A stretch of DNA of 64,000 nt from JBEVJK01 sp040510195 (GCA_040510195.1 JBEVJK010000131.1:31690-95689), one strand, 5' to 3'. Shown: positions 34,336-43,538, counted from the stretch's first letter. Notes: generated by a model not told the origin, from the letters alone. Made by a program: numbers and translations.

Positions 34336-36780
34336 TTACTGCCGCACCCGCTCCGACTTGGGGTCATAGAGGGGCTTTAGCGACGCCTCCGCGGCAAAGC
34401 GCTGGCCGGCGATCTCGATCTCGTAGGACGAGGAGAGGAGCTCCGCTTCGGTCTCGCCGCGGCAGGGCACGTAGCCCAGGCCGACGGCGCTTCCCAAGGC
34501 GTGACCGTAATTGCCGGAGGTCACGGTGCCGACGATGCTGCCGTCGCGAACGATCGCCTCGTTGTGGAAGAGAAGCGGTTCCGGATCGACGAGGCGGAAC
34601 TGGACCAGCCGCCGGGTCAGCCCTTCCTCCTGGCGGCGAAGCACCGCCTCACGCCCCAGGAAGTCTGCCTTGCCGGTCTTGACGGCAAAGCCCAGCCCGG
34701 CCTCCAGCACGTGGTCTTCGTCGGTGATGTCGTGGCCGAAGTGCCGGAATGCCTTCTCGATGCGGCAGGAATCCAGCGCGTGGAGGCCGCAGAGCTTGAG
34801 GCCGGCCGAGCTGCCGGCCCGCTCAAGCGCCTCGAAGACATGCGCCGCCTGGTCGGTCGGCACATAGATCTCCCAGCCGAGCTCGCCGACATAGGTGACG
34901 CGGTGGGCGCGGGCGAGGCCCATGCCGATCTCGATCTCCCGCCAGGTGCCGAAGGGATTGGTCTCGTTGGAGAAATCGTTGGGGCTGACCAGCCGGATGA
35001 CGTCCCGCGCCTGCGGCCCCATCAGGCAGAGCACCGCTTCGGCCGAGGTGACGTCGGTGACGACCGCGAATTCCTCATCGAGGTGCCGGCGCAGCCATGC
35101 GAGGTCGCGCTGCAAGGTCGCTCCGGGCACCACCAGCAGGAAGGCGGTCTCCGAGAGGCGAGCAACGGTCAGGTCGCTCTCGATGCCGCCGCGGCGGTTG
35201 AGCATCTGGGTGTAGACGATGCGGCCCGGCGCCACGTCGACATCGTTGGCGCAGAGGCGCTGCAGGAACGCCGCCGCGTCTCGGCCTTCGACCCGGATCT
35301 TGCCGAAGGAGGTCATGTCGAACAGCCCGACGCCGGTGCGGACCGCCATGTGCTCTTCGCGCTGATTGTCGAACCAGTTCTGCCGCTGCCAGGAATAGCG
35401 GTAGGCGCGCTCCTGGCCGTCGCGGGCGAACCAGTTGGCGCGTTCCCAGCCTGCCACCTCGCCGAACACGGCGCCGCGCGCCTCGAGGTGGCCATGGAGC
35501 GGCGAGCGCCGGATGCCGCGCGCCGTCGTCACCTGGCGGTAGGGGAAGTGGTCGGCGTAGAGGAGGCCGAGCGTTTCGGTTACGCGCGCCTCGAGATAGC
35601 GGCGGTTCCGCTGAAAGGGCTGCGCACGGCGGATGTCGACCTCCCACAGGTCGAAGGGCGGCTCGCCGTCGACGATCCATTGCGCCAGCGCCATGCCGGC
35701 ACCGCCCGAAGAGACGATGCCGATCGAGTTGTAGCCGGCCGCCACGAAGTAGCCGGCGAGCTGCGGAGCCTCGCCGAGATAGTAGCGGTCGTCGGGGGTG
35801 AAGCTCTCGGGGCCGTTGAAGAAGGTGTGGATGCCGGCGGTGGCAAGCATCGGCATGCGGTTGACGCCCATTTCGAGGATGGGCTCGAAATGGGCGAAGT
35901 CCTCCGGCAGCTGATCGAAGCAAAAATCCTCGGGAATGCCGCCCATGCCCCACGGCTTGGCGACCGGCTCGAAGGCGCCGAGCATCATCTTGCCGGCATC
36001 CTCCTTGTAGTAGGCGCACTCGTCGGGCACCCGCAGAACCGGCAGCCGGGACAGGCCGGCGATCGGCTCGGTGACCAGGTAGAAGTGCTCGCAGGCATGC
36101 AGCGGCACGCCGACGCCCGCCGCCTTGGCCAGCTCGCGGGCCCACATGCCGGCGCAGTTGACGACGATGTCGGCCTCGATCGTGCCCGTCTCCTCGCCGC
36201 GCCGCCAGGAGACGCCGGCGACGCGGCCGTTCCGCCGGTGGACGGCCGTCACCTTGACGTTCTCGGCGATCAAAGCACCGCGCTGCCGGGCGCCCTTGGC
36301 GAGCGCCATCGCGATGTTGGCCGGGTCGCATTGCCCGTCGAGCGGCAGGTGCACGGCGCCGACCACGTCCGTCACGTTCAGATGCGGATACATCTCCTTG
36401 ACCTGGCTGGGCGAAATCTCCCGCACGTCGACCTCGAAGGCGCGTGCCAGCGAGGCCTGGCGGTAGATCTCGTGCTTGCGCGCCTCGGTCAGCGCGACGG
36501 TGATGGAACCCACCTGCCGCATGCCGGTGGCCACACCGGTCTCCGCTTCCAGACGGACGTAGAGGTCGGCCGAGTACTTGGCCAGCCGCGTCATGTTCTG
36601 CGAGGCGCGCAGCTGGCCGATGAGACCCGCGGCGTGCCAGGTCGTACCGGAAGTGAGCTGCTTGCGCTCCAGGAGCACGATCTCGGTCCAGCCGAGCTTC
36701 GCCAGATGATAGGCGACCGAGCAGCCGGAGACGCCGCCGCCGATGATGACGGCGCGTGCCTTGGCGGGAAGCGCGGTCAT
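34336..36780 (-). CDS. FAD oxidoreductase + GcvT protein, dimethylglycine/sarcosine dehydrogenase-like (copy 1)
   Basis: An 814-residue two-domain protein. Residues 1-370 form a DAO-type flavoprotein: GXGXXG in VIIGGGVSGCSVAYHLAKLG and the TSGTTWHAAGLIG segment, whose His corresponds to the covalent FAD site of mammalian DMGDH. Residues about 430-800 form a GcvT/aminomethyltransferase-like tetrahydrofolate domain: FDMTSFGKIRVEGRDAAAFL, TYVGELGWEIYVPTDQAAHV and LDSCRIEKAFRHFGHDITDE. The family demethylates N-methylglycines and passes the one-carbon unit to folate. The start overlaps the aminotransferase stop (ATGA). It is last gene of a four-gene operon. Confidence 0.9.
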   Translation of the reverse strand: MTALPAKARAVIIGGGVSGCSVAYHLAKLGWTEIVLLERKQLTSGTTWHAAGLIGQLRASQNMTRLAKYSADLYVRLEAETGVATGMRQVGSITVALTEARKHEIYRQASLARAFEVDVREISPSQVKEMYPHLNVTDVVGAVHLPLDGQCDPANIAMALAKGARQRGALIAENVKVTAVHRRNGRVAGVSWRRGEETGTIEADIVVNCAGMWARELAKAAGVGVPLHACEHFYLVTEPIAGLSRLPVLRVPDECAYYKEDAGKMMLGAFEPVAKPWGMGGIPEDFCFDQLPEDFAHFEPILEMGVNRMPMLATAGIHTFFNGPESFTPDDRYYLGEAPQLAGYFVAAGYNSIGIVSSGGAGMALAQWIVDGEPPFDLWEVDIRRAQPFQRNRRYLEARVTETLGLLYADHFPYRQVTTARGIRRSPLHGHLEARGAVFGEVAGWERANWFARDGQERAYRYSWQRQNWFDNQREEHMAVRTGVGLFDMTSFGKIRVEGRDAAAFLQRLCANDVDVAPGRIVYTQMLNRRGGIESDLTVARLSETAFLLVVPGATLQRDLAWLRRHLDEEFAVVTDVTSAEAVLCLMGPQARDVIRLVSPNDFSNETNPFGTWREIEIGMGLARAHRVTYVGELGWEIYVPTDQAAHVFEALERAGSSAGLKLCGLHALDSCRIEKAFRHFGHDITDEDHVLEAGLGFAVKTGKADFLGREAVLRRQEEGLTRRLVQFRLVDPEPLLFHNEAIVRDGSIVGTVTSGNYGHALGSAVGLGYVPCRGETEAELLSSSYEIEIAGQRFAAEASLKPLYDPKSERVRQ

Positions 36781-37970
36781 GCGGAACGGCTCGCGTCGAG
36801 CGCGACATAGCTGCCGACGAAGCGCCGGAGACGGCGCGCCGCCTCGCGCAGCACCTCCTCCGGCTGGCAGAGGCTGACCCGGATGTGGCCGGCGGCGGCC
36901 TCCCCGAAGCTCGCGCCGGGCATCACGGCCACGTTCTCGGCCTCCAGGAAGGCCCAGGCGAAGCGCTCGCAATCGGGGTCGACGGCGCGGATGTCGAGCA
37001 TGGCGTACATACCGCCTTCGGAACCGCGCACGGTGACGTTGTTGATGCCGCGCATCGCCTCCAGCCAGAGCTTGCGGCGTGCCGCATAACGCTCGGCGAT
37101 CTCGGCCACGCCGTAGTCGTTCTCCAGCGCCTCGGCGGCGGCGTGCGAGACGAAGTCGGTGAGTCCGTAGGTGGTCACCAGGTTGAGGCTGACCAGAAGC
37201 GTCACCAGCTCGACCGGGCCGGTCAGCCAGCCGATCCGCCAGCCGGTCATGCCATGGCTCTTCGACAGCGAGTTGATCACCAAAGTACGCTCGGCCATGC
37301 CGGGGAGGGCGCGCGGCGACAGATGCTCGCCGCCGCCGAGGGTCCAGTAGACCTCGTCGGAGATGAGCCACAGATCGTTGCGGCGGCAGATGTCGGCGAG
37401 CCCTTCGAGGCTGGCCGGGGAATACACCGCGCCCGTCGGATTGTTGGGCGTGTTGACGAGGATGGCGCGCGTGTTGGGCTGCAACGCCTTGCGGATCGCC
37501 TCGGCGCGCGGTTCGAAGCCGTCCTCGGCGCGCGCCTCGACGACCGTGAAGCCGGCGCCGGCGGCGCGGAAGGTGCCGGGATAGGTGGCGTAGTAAGGGG
37601 CCACCACCACCGCGTGGCCGCCGGGGTCGATCACGCCCTGGATGGCGGCGTAGAGCGCCGCCTGGCCGCCCGGCGTGGCGATGACCTGCTCCGGAGCCGT
37701 CGGCACGCCGGTCGCGCGGGTCGAGACACGGGCCATGGCGGCGCGCAGGCGAGGGATGCCGGGCAGCTGGGTGTAGTGGTGAAACCCGCCGCGGACCGCC
37801 CTCACACAGGCCTCGACGGTGTCGGACGGCGTATCGAAGTCATGGTCGCCCACGGAGAGCATGATGATGTCCTCGCCGGCCTGGCTGCGCGTGATGGCGG
37901 CGAGATGCACCTCCCAGCCGTCCTTGCCGGACGGGGTGATGCCGGAAATGCGCGATGACGGGCGCGGCAT
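36777..37970 (-). CDS. PLP-dependent class I/II aminotransferase
   Basis: A 397-residue fold-type-I enzyme. Substrate and PLP-binding segments are TPGGQAALYAAIQG, VNTPNNPTGAVYSP, ISDEVYWTL and the Schiff-base lysine SLSKSHGMTGWRIGWLTG (Lys about residue 235). The C-terminal Arg is in AGHIRVSLCQP. Its stop overlaps the start of the downstream flavoprotein and its start is 2 bp from the stop of the upstream one, so it is embedded between two methylglycine-oxidase-like genes. It probably handles the amino acid released by the same pathway; the substrate is unknown. Confidence 0.9.
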   Translation of the reverse strand: MPRPSSRISGITPSGKDGWEVHLAAITRSQAGEDIIMLSVGDHDFDTPSDTVEACVRAVRGGFHHYTQLPGIPRLRAAMARVSTRATGVPTAPEQVIATPGGQAALYAAIQGVIDPGGHAVVVAPYYATYPGTFRAAGAGFTVVEARAEDGFEPRAEAIRKALQPNTRAILVNTPNNPTGAVYSPASLEGLADICRRNDLWLISDEVYWTLGGGEHLSPRALPGMAERTLVINSLSKSHGMTGWRIGWLTGPVELVTLLVSLNLVTTYGLTDFVSHAAAEALENDYGVAEIAERYAARRKLWLEAMRGINNVTVRGSEGGMYAMLDIRAVDPDCERFAWAFLEAENVAVMPGASFGEAAAGHIRVSLCQPEEVLREAARRLRRFVGSYVALDASRSA

Positions 37971-37971
37971 C

Positions 37972-40422
37972 TTAGCTCCTCAACCGTTCGTTTTCGCGGT
38001 CCCACAGCGGCCGATCCTCCTGCACGATCGCCGGAAAGCGCTCGCCGAAGATCTCGACCTCCAGCGCCGTGCCGGGCTCGGCCAGCTCTGCGGCGACCAT
38101 GCCCAGCGCAATCGACCTGTCGATGCGATGGCCCCAGCCGCCGGAGGTGGTCTCGCCGACGATCCTGTCGCCGTGCCAGAGCGTCGACATATAGGGCGCA
38201 TCGCATTCGCCGGCGTCGACGATCAGGGTGACGAAGCGCTTGGCGACGCCGCGCTGCTTCTCCTTGAGCAGCGCGGCCTTGCCCTTGAAGTCCGGCTTGT
38301 CCCAGCGGACGAACCGTTCGAGTCCGCCTTCCAGTAAACTGTAATCTGTCGACAGATCACCTTTCCAGGCACGGTAGCCCTTTTCGAGGCGCAGCGAGTC
38401 CAGGGCGAACATGCCGAAGGGCTTCAGTCCGTGCGCCTTGCCGGCTTCCCAAACCGCGTCGAAGACCGTCGGCGTGTCTTCGACCTTGCTGTGCAGCTCC
38501 CAGCCGAGCTCGCCGGCGAACGAGACGCGGACAAGCTGCAGCCAGCGCCCGGCGACCTGCGCCGACTGGTGCGTCAGCCAGGGCCGTGAAAGGTCGGCAT
38601 CGGTGAGCTCGGCAAGGATCTGTCGCGAGTGCGGCCCGGACAGGATCTGGCAAGAGAAGCGATCTGTGACATTTTCCACAGTCACATCAGTATTTTGCGG
38701 GAGGTGCTTCTGCAGCCACTCGAAGTCGTGCAGCTCCGCTACGGCCGCGGTGATCAGGAAATAGAGCTCCTCAGAGATCGCCATGATGGACATCTCGGTG
38801 ACGATGCGCCCCTTGTCGTCGGCGAAATAGGCAAGGCCGATGCGGCCGGGCTTCGGCACCGGCCCGGCGACCAAGCCGGCAAGCCACGCCCTCGCATCCG
38901 AGCCCGCCACCCGGTAGCGAGAGAAGCCGGGCAGGTCGAGGATGCCGGCAGCGTCGCGGACGGCCAGGCACTCCTGGCGAATGCGGGGCTGCCACGGCCC
39001 GTCGCGCCGAAAAGTCTGGGTCGCCGCCTCGGAAGTGTCGTCGCCCGGCGCGGCGAACCAGGTAGCACGCTCCCACCCGTTGTAGGCGTTGAACTGTGCT
39101 CCAAGCGCCGCGATGCGATCGTGGATCGGGGACAGCTTGCGATTGCGGGCCGCCGGCCAGGCGTGGCGCGGGAAATGGATGGCATATTCGTGGCCGTAGA
39201 TTTCCATGCCCTTGGCCACCGCATAGTCGGGCGCCGCGGCAAAGGCGGTGAAGCGGCGGGGATCGCAGGACCACATGTCCCATTCGGTCTGGCCTTCGGT
39301 GACCCATTCGGCCAGCACCTTGCCGGCGCCGCCCGCCTGGGCGATGCCGAAGGTGAAGACGCAGGCCTCGTAGGCATTGGGCACGCCCGGCATCGGACCG
39401 ATCAGCGGATTGCCGTCCGGCGCATAGGGGATCGGGCCGTTGATCACCTTGGAGAGCCCGGCGGTGGCGAGGATGGGCACCCTCTCGGTGGCGTCGTTGA
39501 GGTACCATTCCAGCCGGTCGAGGTCGTCGGGGAAGAGCTGGAAGGAGAAGTCCTCGGGCATGGTGTCGTTGTGGGTCGCCCAGTGGGCCCGGCAATTGCG
39601 CTCGTAAGTGCCGAGGTTCATGCCGTTCTTCTCCTGGCGCAGGTAGTAGGAGGTGTCGACGTCGCGCAGAAGCGGCAGCTTGCGCCCATGTTCGCGTGAC
39701 CAGGCGGCGAGCTCGGGGATCTCCTCGAAGAGGATGTACTGGTGGCTCATCACCATCATCGGCACGTCGCGGCCGAACAGCCTTCCCACTTCCTTGGCGC
39801 GGTAGCCGGCGGCGTTGACGACGGTTTCGCAGCGGATCTCGCCCTGGGGCGTGGACAGCACCCATTCGCCCTTGTCGCGACGGGCGGCCGTCACCGGGCA
39901 GAAGCGGACGATTTTCTGGCCCATGTCGCGCGCGCCCTTGGCGAGCGCCTGGGTGAGCTGAGCCGGATCGATGTCGCCGTCGGAGGGATCGTAGAGCGCG
40001 CCCTTGAGGTCGTGCGTCTCGATGAAGGGGTAGCGGGACTTGATGTCGTCGAGGCCGACCACCTCGATGTCCATACCCTGGTAGCGGCCCATGCCGCGCA
40101 CGCGCCGGAACTCGCGCATGCGCTCGTCGGTGTGGGCGAGACGAAGCGAGCCGGTGACGTGGTAGTTCATCGGGTAGTCGACTTCGGCTGCCAGGCCGCG
40201 GTAGAGGCCGGCCGAATAGCGCTGCATGTTCATCAGCGACCAGGAGGCCGAGAAGGTGGGCACGTTGCCGGCGGCGTGCCAGGTCGAGCCGGAGGTCAGC
40301 TCGTTCTTCTCCAGGAGCACGCAGTCGGTCCAGCCGGCCTTGGCCAGATGGTAGAGCGCGGAGACGCCGACGGCACCGCCGCCGATGATCACCACGCGCG
40401 CCGAACTCGGAAAATCTGCCAT
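37972..40422 (-). CDS. FAD oxidoreductase + GcvT protein, dimethylglycine/sarcosine dehydrogenase-like (copy 2)
   Basis: An 816-residue protein with the same layout as the gene at 34336-36780: VIIGGGAVGVSALYHLAKAG and TSGSTWHAAGNVPTFSASWS in the flavin domain (with the conserved His), then a GcvT domain with FSRYRVAGSDARAWLAGLVA, SFAGELGWELHSKVEDTPTV and LDSLRLEKGYRAWKGDLSTD. The two copies differ clearly throughout, so they are old paralogues with probably different N-methyl substrates. The ATG at 40422 lies 17 bp after the stop of the XRE regulator. Confidence 0.9.
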   Translation of the reverse strand: MADFPSSARVVIIGGGAVGVSALYHLAKAGWTDCVLLEKNELTSGSTWHAAGNVPTFSASWSLMNMQRYSAGLYRGLAAEVDYPMNYHVTGSLRLAHTDERMREFRRVRGMGRYQGMDIEVVGLDDIKSRYPFIETHDLKGALYDPSDGDIDPAQLTQALAKGARDMGQKIVRFCPVTAARRDKGEWVLSTPQGEIRCETVVNAAGYRAKEVGRLFGRDVPMMVMSHQYILFEEIPELAAWSREHGRKLPLLRDVDTSYYLRQEKNGMNLGTYERNCRAHWATHNDTMPEDFSFQLFPDDLDRLEWYLNDATERVPILATAGLSKVINGPIPYAPDGNPLIGPMPGVPNAYEACVFTFGIAQAGGAGKVLAEWVTEGQTEWDMWSCDPRRFTAFAAAPDYAVAKGMEIYGHEYAIHFPRHAWPAARNRKLSPIHDRIAALGAQFNAYNGWERATWFAAPGDDTSEAATQTFRRDGPWQPRIRQECLAVRDAAGILDLPGFSRYRVAGSDARAWLAGLVAGPVPKPGRIGLAYFADDKGRIVTEMSIMAISEELYFLITAAVAELHDFEWLQKHLPQNTDVTVENVTDRFSCQILSGPHSRQILAELTDADLSRPWLTHQSAQVAGRWLQLVRVSFAGELGWELHSKVEDTPTVFDAVWEAGKAHGLKPFGMFALDSLRLEKGYRAWKGDLSTDYSLLEGGLERFVRWDKPDFKGKAALLKEKQRGVAKRFVTLIVDAGECDAPYMSTLWHGDRIVGETTSGGWGHRIDRSIALGMVAAELAEPGTALEVEIFGERFPAIVQEDRPLWDRENERLRS

Positions 40423-40439
40423 GGCGGACCCCTGAACCC

Positions 40440-41033
40440 TCAATAGACCGGCGGCGAGACGACCCAGATGACGACGGCCGGCTCGCCGCCCGGATTGCGC
40501 CAGCGGAACGGCTTGTTGTCGAAGCGGAAGCTGTCGCCGGCGGAAAGGCTGTGCCAGACGCCGCCGATCTCGATGTCGAAACGACCCGAAACCAGGTAGC
40601 CCGCCTCCTCGGTCGGCCGGCTGGCCGGTTCGACCAGCTCGGCGCCGGGGGCGAATTCGGAGCGCAGAACCTCGAAGCTGCCGCCCAGATCGGGCGAAAG
40701 GAGCTCCTCCACGAGGCCCGAATCGCTGGTGCCCAGCGTGCGCCGCCGGCCGGCTCTCACGATCACGCCGCGCTCGCCCTCGTCGGCGACGTCATGACCG
40801 AAGAAGAGACTGATCGGCACCTGGAAGAGGTCCGCCAGGCCTCGGAGGTCGGCGATCGAAGGGATGGACAGGCCGCGTTCCACCTGGCTCGCCCAGCCCA
40901 CGGATCGACCGAGGCGCAGCGCCACCTCGGCCAAGGTCAGGCGGCGCGCCTGGCGCAAGGCGCGAAGGTCGCCGGCAAGCAGCTGGTCGGCGCCGTCGCC
41001 GCCCGCCCATGCGCTGTCGAGGGTTGAGGCCAT
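40440..41033 (-). CDS. XRE-family regulator with C-terminal cupin domain
   Basis: A 197-residue regulator with an N-terminal Cro/CI-type HTH (LRALRQARRLTLAEVALRLG, then RSVGWASQVERGLSIPSIAD). The C-terminal cupin (about residues 115-195) has EEAGYLVSGRFDIEIGGVWH and SLSAGDSFRFDNKPFRWRNP. This is the PuuR-like layout common for regulators of amine and amino-acid catabolism. It is first gene of the flavoprotein-aminotransferase operon and likely controls it and itself. ATG 41033 is selected; 48 upstream codons are AT-rich promoter sequence. Confidence 0.88.
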   Translation of the reverse strand: MASTLDSAWAGGDGADQLLAGDLRALRQARRLTLAEVALRLGRSVGWASQVERGLSIPSIADLRGLADLFQVPISLFFGHDVADEGERGVIVRAGRRRTLGTSDSGLVEELLSPDLGGSFEVLRSEFAPGAELVEPASRPTEEAGYLVSGRFDIEIGGVWHSLSAGDSFRFDNKPFRWRNPGGEPAVVIWVVSPPVY

Positions 41034-41047
41034 CCGCTCCGATCCCC

Positions 41048-41072
41048 GTGAAAATTTCTTCTCATTTTTCAC
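41048..41072. promoter_or_regulatory. candidate operator of the XRE-cupin regulator
   Basis: GTGAAAA (41048-41054) and TTTTCAC (41066-41072) form a perfect inverted repeat 15 bp upstream of the regulator start. A third GATGAAAA half-site lies nearby at about 41087-41094. The segment is markedly AT-richer than its surroundings. Confidence 0.45.
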
Positions 41073-41202
41073 GAAAGACGAGTTTCGATGAAAATTCAAG
41101 CGAAATCCTGCGTGGACCAAGAAGTGCTTGCGGCTGAGCGGTGGCTGGTGCAAACCCGCTAGGGTCGCGCTCGTCATTTGCGCGGCCTATACGGGAAGAC
41201 CG

Positions 41203-41916
41203 ATGCTGTCACGGCAGAAAAAGTCCGACCTGGCGGACCAGTCGGCCATCGTGGACGAGGCGATCGAATCGCGGCGATCGGTGCGTGCCTTCCTGCACGA
41301 TCCGGTGGACGAATCGACCATACGCACCATCCTGGAGGTGGCTTCGCGGGCGCCGTCCGGCACAAATATGCAGCCCTGGCGCGTCTACGTGACGTCGGGA
41401 GTGCTGAAGCAGAGGCTTACCGACGCAATCCTCAATTCGGGGATTCGCGCCGAGAAGGCGAAATGGGACGAGTACAAATACTATCCGGACCAGTTCTTCG
41501 AGCCCTATTACGCGCGGCGGCGGGCGGTCGGTTTCGCGCTCTACTCGACGCTGGGGATCGGCAGGCGCGACGTGAACCAGATGCGCGAACAGCACGATCG
41601 CAATTTCGTCTTCTTCGACGCGCCCGTCGGCATGATCTTCACCATCGACCGCCGCCTGAACCAGGGTTCGTGGATCGACTACGGCATGTTCTTGCAGAAC
41701 ATCATGGTTGCGGCGCGGGCGAGGGGCCTGCATACCTGCCCGCAAGCGGCCTTCGCGCCCTACCACAACCAGATTCGCCCGGTGCTCGACATACCGCCCG
41801 AAGAGATCGTGGTCTGCGGCATGGCGCTCGGCTACGAGGATCCAAGCAAGCCGGAGAACCAGCTGCGCACCGAACGGGCGCCGCTCGACGAATGGGTCGT
41901 CTTTCGCGACTCGTGA
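41203..41916 (+). CDS. nitroreductase family protein
   Basis: A 237-residue FMN-binding protein. The N-terminal RRSVRAFLHDPVDESTIRTI, FMN/phosphate segment ASRAPSGTNMQPWRVYV, and late MALGYEDPSKPENQLRTERA fit the BluB/nitroreductase-like NADH-dependent flavin reductases. The segment RNFVFFDAPVGMIFTIDRRL is typical of the group that reduces nitro compounds or quinones. It is divergent from the XRE operon (169-bp gap), with its ATG at 41203. Physiological substrate unknown. Confidence 0.88.
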   Translation: MLSRQKKSDLADQSAIVDEAIESRRSVRAFLHDPVDESTIRTILEVASRAPSGTNMQPWRVYVTSGVLKQRLTDAILNSGIRAEKAKWDEYKYYPDQFFEPYYARRRAVGFALYSTLGIGRRDVNQMREQHDRNFVFFDAPVGMIFTIDRRLNQGSWIDYGMFLQNIMVAARARGLHTCPQAAFAPYHNQIRPVLDIPPEEIVVCGMALGYEDPSKPENQLRTERAPLDEWVVFRDS

Positions 41917-41962
41917 CGGGAAATCCCGGTCACGGGCAGTCGTCACTCAGCCAGCAATGGCA

Positions 41963-41992
41963 CGCGGGCGATGTCCCCCGACATCGCCCGCG
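41963..41992. terminator. bidirectional hairpin between convergent genes
   Basis: CGCGGGCGATGTC (41963-41975) and GACATCGCCCGCG (41980-41992) form 13 perfect pairs around a CCCC loop. It lies 46 bp after the nitroreductase stop and 39 bp before the outer-membrane gene stop. There is no T-run, so termination efficiency is uncertain. Confidence 0.6.
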
Positions 41993-42031
41993 GCCGCGAG
42001 TCCCCACTTCCCCCAGCTGCAACTCACGCGA

Positions 42032-42742
42032 CTAAAAAGCGTAACGGAAACCGCCCATCACCTGGTGGGCGCGCACGTCGGTGCTCGATTCCGTTCCGTC
42101 GATCGCCGTCAGGCCGACATCCTCCACGTTGAAATAGCGATAGCCCAGCTCGACCGTCGCCTGGGCGTTGAACGAATAGGAGAGGCCGCCGCCGATCTGC
42201 CAGGCAAAGCCGGTGCCCGAATCGTCCATGAACGTGCCGCCAAGCGAATCGACTCCCTGGTCCTGGAACTCGGCGTGCCCGATACCGAGGCCGGCGCCGA
42301 CATATGGCTTCAGCGGCCCCGGGCCGAAATCGAGATAGCCGTTGACGAGGCCATAGAGCACGCCGGTGTGGCCGACCGCATCGGGCCCGGCGATCGGCAC
42401 CCCGTCGATCACATGGCGGTCGATGTCGCTGCGCATGTAGCCGACCTCGATCTCCGCACGCGGCCGGAACCCGCCGACGTCGAACTGGGTGCCGACGGCG
42501 AGGCCGCCGACCCAGCCCGTATCGTATTCGTTGCTGACGTTCACGGCGCCGCCAAGGAGGCTCCAGTCGGTGTCGAGCGGAAAGGCCGCGCCCAATCGGG
42601 CGGCGATGTACCAGTTCGGCTCTACTTCGACGATGGGTGCCTCTACCGGCTGCGTCGGCTCGGCCACGTCGGCGGCGATGGCCGCACCCTGCAGGCCCAG
42701 GACCAAGATGGTCGAGACGGAAGCCAGGAGGCGAGGCGCCAT
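42032..42742 (-). CDS. outer-membrane beta-barrel protein (Omp25/Omp31-like)
   Basis: A 236-residue protein with a signal peptide (ASVSTILVLGLQGAAIAAD, cleaved about residue 24). A series of amphipathic strands follows: NWYIAARLGAAFPLD, RPRAEIEVGYMRSD, LKPYVGAGLGIGHAEFQ and ATVELGYRYFNVEDVG. It ends HQVMGGFRYAF, with the C-terminal Phe needed for barrel insertion. It fits the eight-stranded outer-membrane protein group of Rhizobiales; function is structural or unknown. It is convergent with the nitroreductase. Confidence 0.88.
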   Translation of the reverse strand: MAPRLLASVSTILVLGLQGAAIAADVAEPTQPVEAPIVEVEPNWYIAARLGAAFPLDTDWSLLGGAVNVSNEYDTGWVGGLAVGTQFDVGGFRPRAEIEVGYMRSDIDRHVIDGVPIAGPDAVGHTGVLYGLVNGYLDFGPGPLKPYVGAGLGIGHAEFQDQGVDSLGGTFMDDSGTGFAWQIGGGLSYSFNAQATVELGYRYFNVEDVGLTAIDGTESSTDVRAHQVMGGFRYAF

Positions 42743-43195
42743 TGACCTACCTTTTCAGTCTGCCACTCACACCCCAGGCCAAGACTATCCCCCTAGCGGC
42801 GTCGATTCGCCAGAGAAGATCGGCCCACCAGGGGTCGTTTCGGGTCGACTGTTGCGCAAAAACATCAGAATCAATCATCCGGGCGCATCGCCGCGACCCT
42901 CGCGAACCCAAGGGGAAACCGCTTCTCCGGCGGGCTCCACGAAAGAGTTTGGTAACGATGCTGTTTCATATTTGAACAGCTGGGGACGGGAGTCTCTCAG
43001 CTGGCGTCCGACAGACGCGTAACCCTCCACCCGCTGGGTTCTCGTGTTCTGTCGGGCGCGCAGGGGACTTTCGAGCTTCCTCATCCGCACATCTCAACCA
43101 ATTGATTAGCCTTGTACTCTTGTTGGTGCGGTCGCTGTCGCGCATGGCCGTGCGATAGTTCGCCACGCTGACCTGGGGTAAACTTTGGCAGCAGG

Positions 43196-43236
43196 CAGTG
43201 GGAGCTGCTTCCACCCCCCGCCAAGGGCTCCCACTG
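43196..43236. repeat. perfect 10-bp inverted repeat
   Basis: CAGTGGGAGC (43196-43205) and GCTCCCACTG (43227-43236) are separated by a C-rich 21-bp loop. It could fold as an RNA stem; the following bases CTTTCC are only weakly T-rich. Confidence 0.5.
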
Positions 43237-43240
43237 CTTT

Positions 43241-43538
43241 CCGGCCCGGCCGGACGCTGCATGGGCTCCCATCGGCGAACAGACGTTTCACTCTGGCACA
43301 GTGTGACCTCCTTCCTTGGGCGTAGCCGGGAGCGGTCAACTTACCTCTATTGCCTAGCGGATATCGGCTTCGCCGGCGTTGAAGATGCACTGGCGGTGAG
43401 TATAGCCTGTCCTTGCTTGCAGAATCAGTGGCCCGAAAAGGAGCCAGGCGGGTGGGGTTCCCCGGTCCGGACAATGCGAGCGGCGCGCGCGAGGAGGGGG
43501 TGCTAACCGATGAGGCCCCTCCCTGCCGCGCCTTTTTT
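43241..43538 (+). ncRNA. candidate noncoding RNA ending at a strong terminator
   Basis: A gene-free plus-strand segment ends in a convincing intrinsic terminator (43482-43538), with no plus-strand protein gene for 1.6 kb upstream. Something must be transcribed into it. The segment is rich in short complementary tracts (for example GGGGTTCCCC about 43454-43463) and carries the ACCTCCTT tract. I checked by eye for RNase P, tmRNA and SRP RNA hallmarks and found none. The 5' end is arbitrary. Confidence 0.33.
43482..43538 (+). terminator. Rho-independent terminator with two-part stem
   Basis: Outer pair GGCGCG (43482-43487) with CGCGCC (43527-43532); inner pair GGAGGGG (43493-43499) with CCCCTCC (43516-43522); followed directly by TTTTTT (43533-43538). 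It is among the clearest intrinsic terminators in the window. Confidence 0.75.

Noticed and set aside
34501..36810. 769-residue plus-strand open frame opposite the sarcosine-dehydrogenase-like gene
   Set aside because: It is antisense to a protein with clear FAD and GcvT motifs. Composition is shadow-like (His/Arg/Gly-rich) and no domain is visible.
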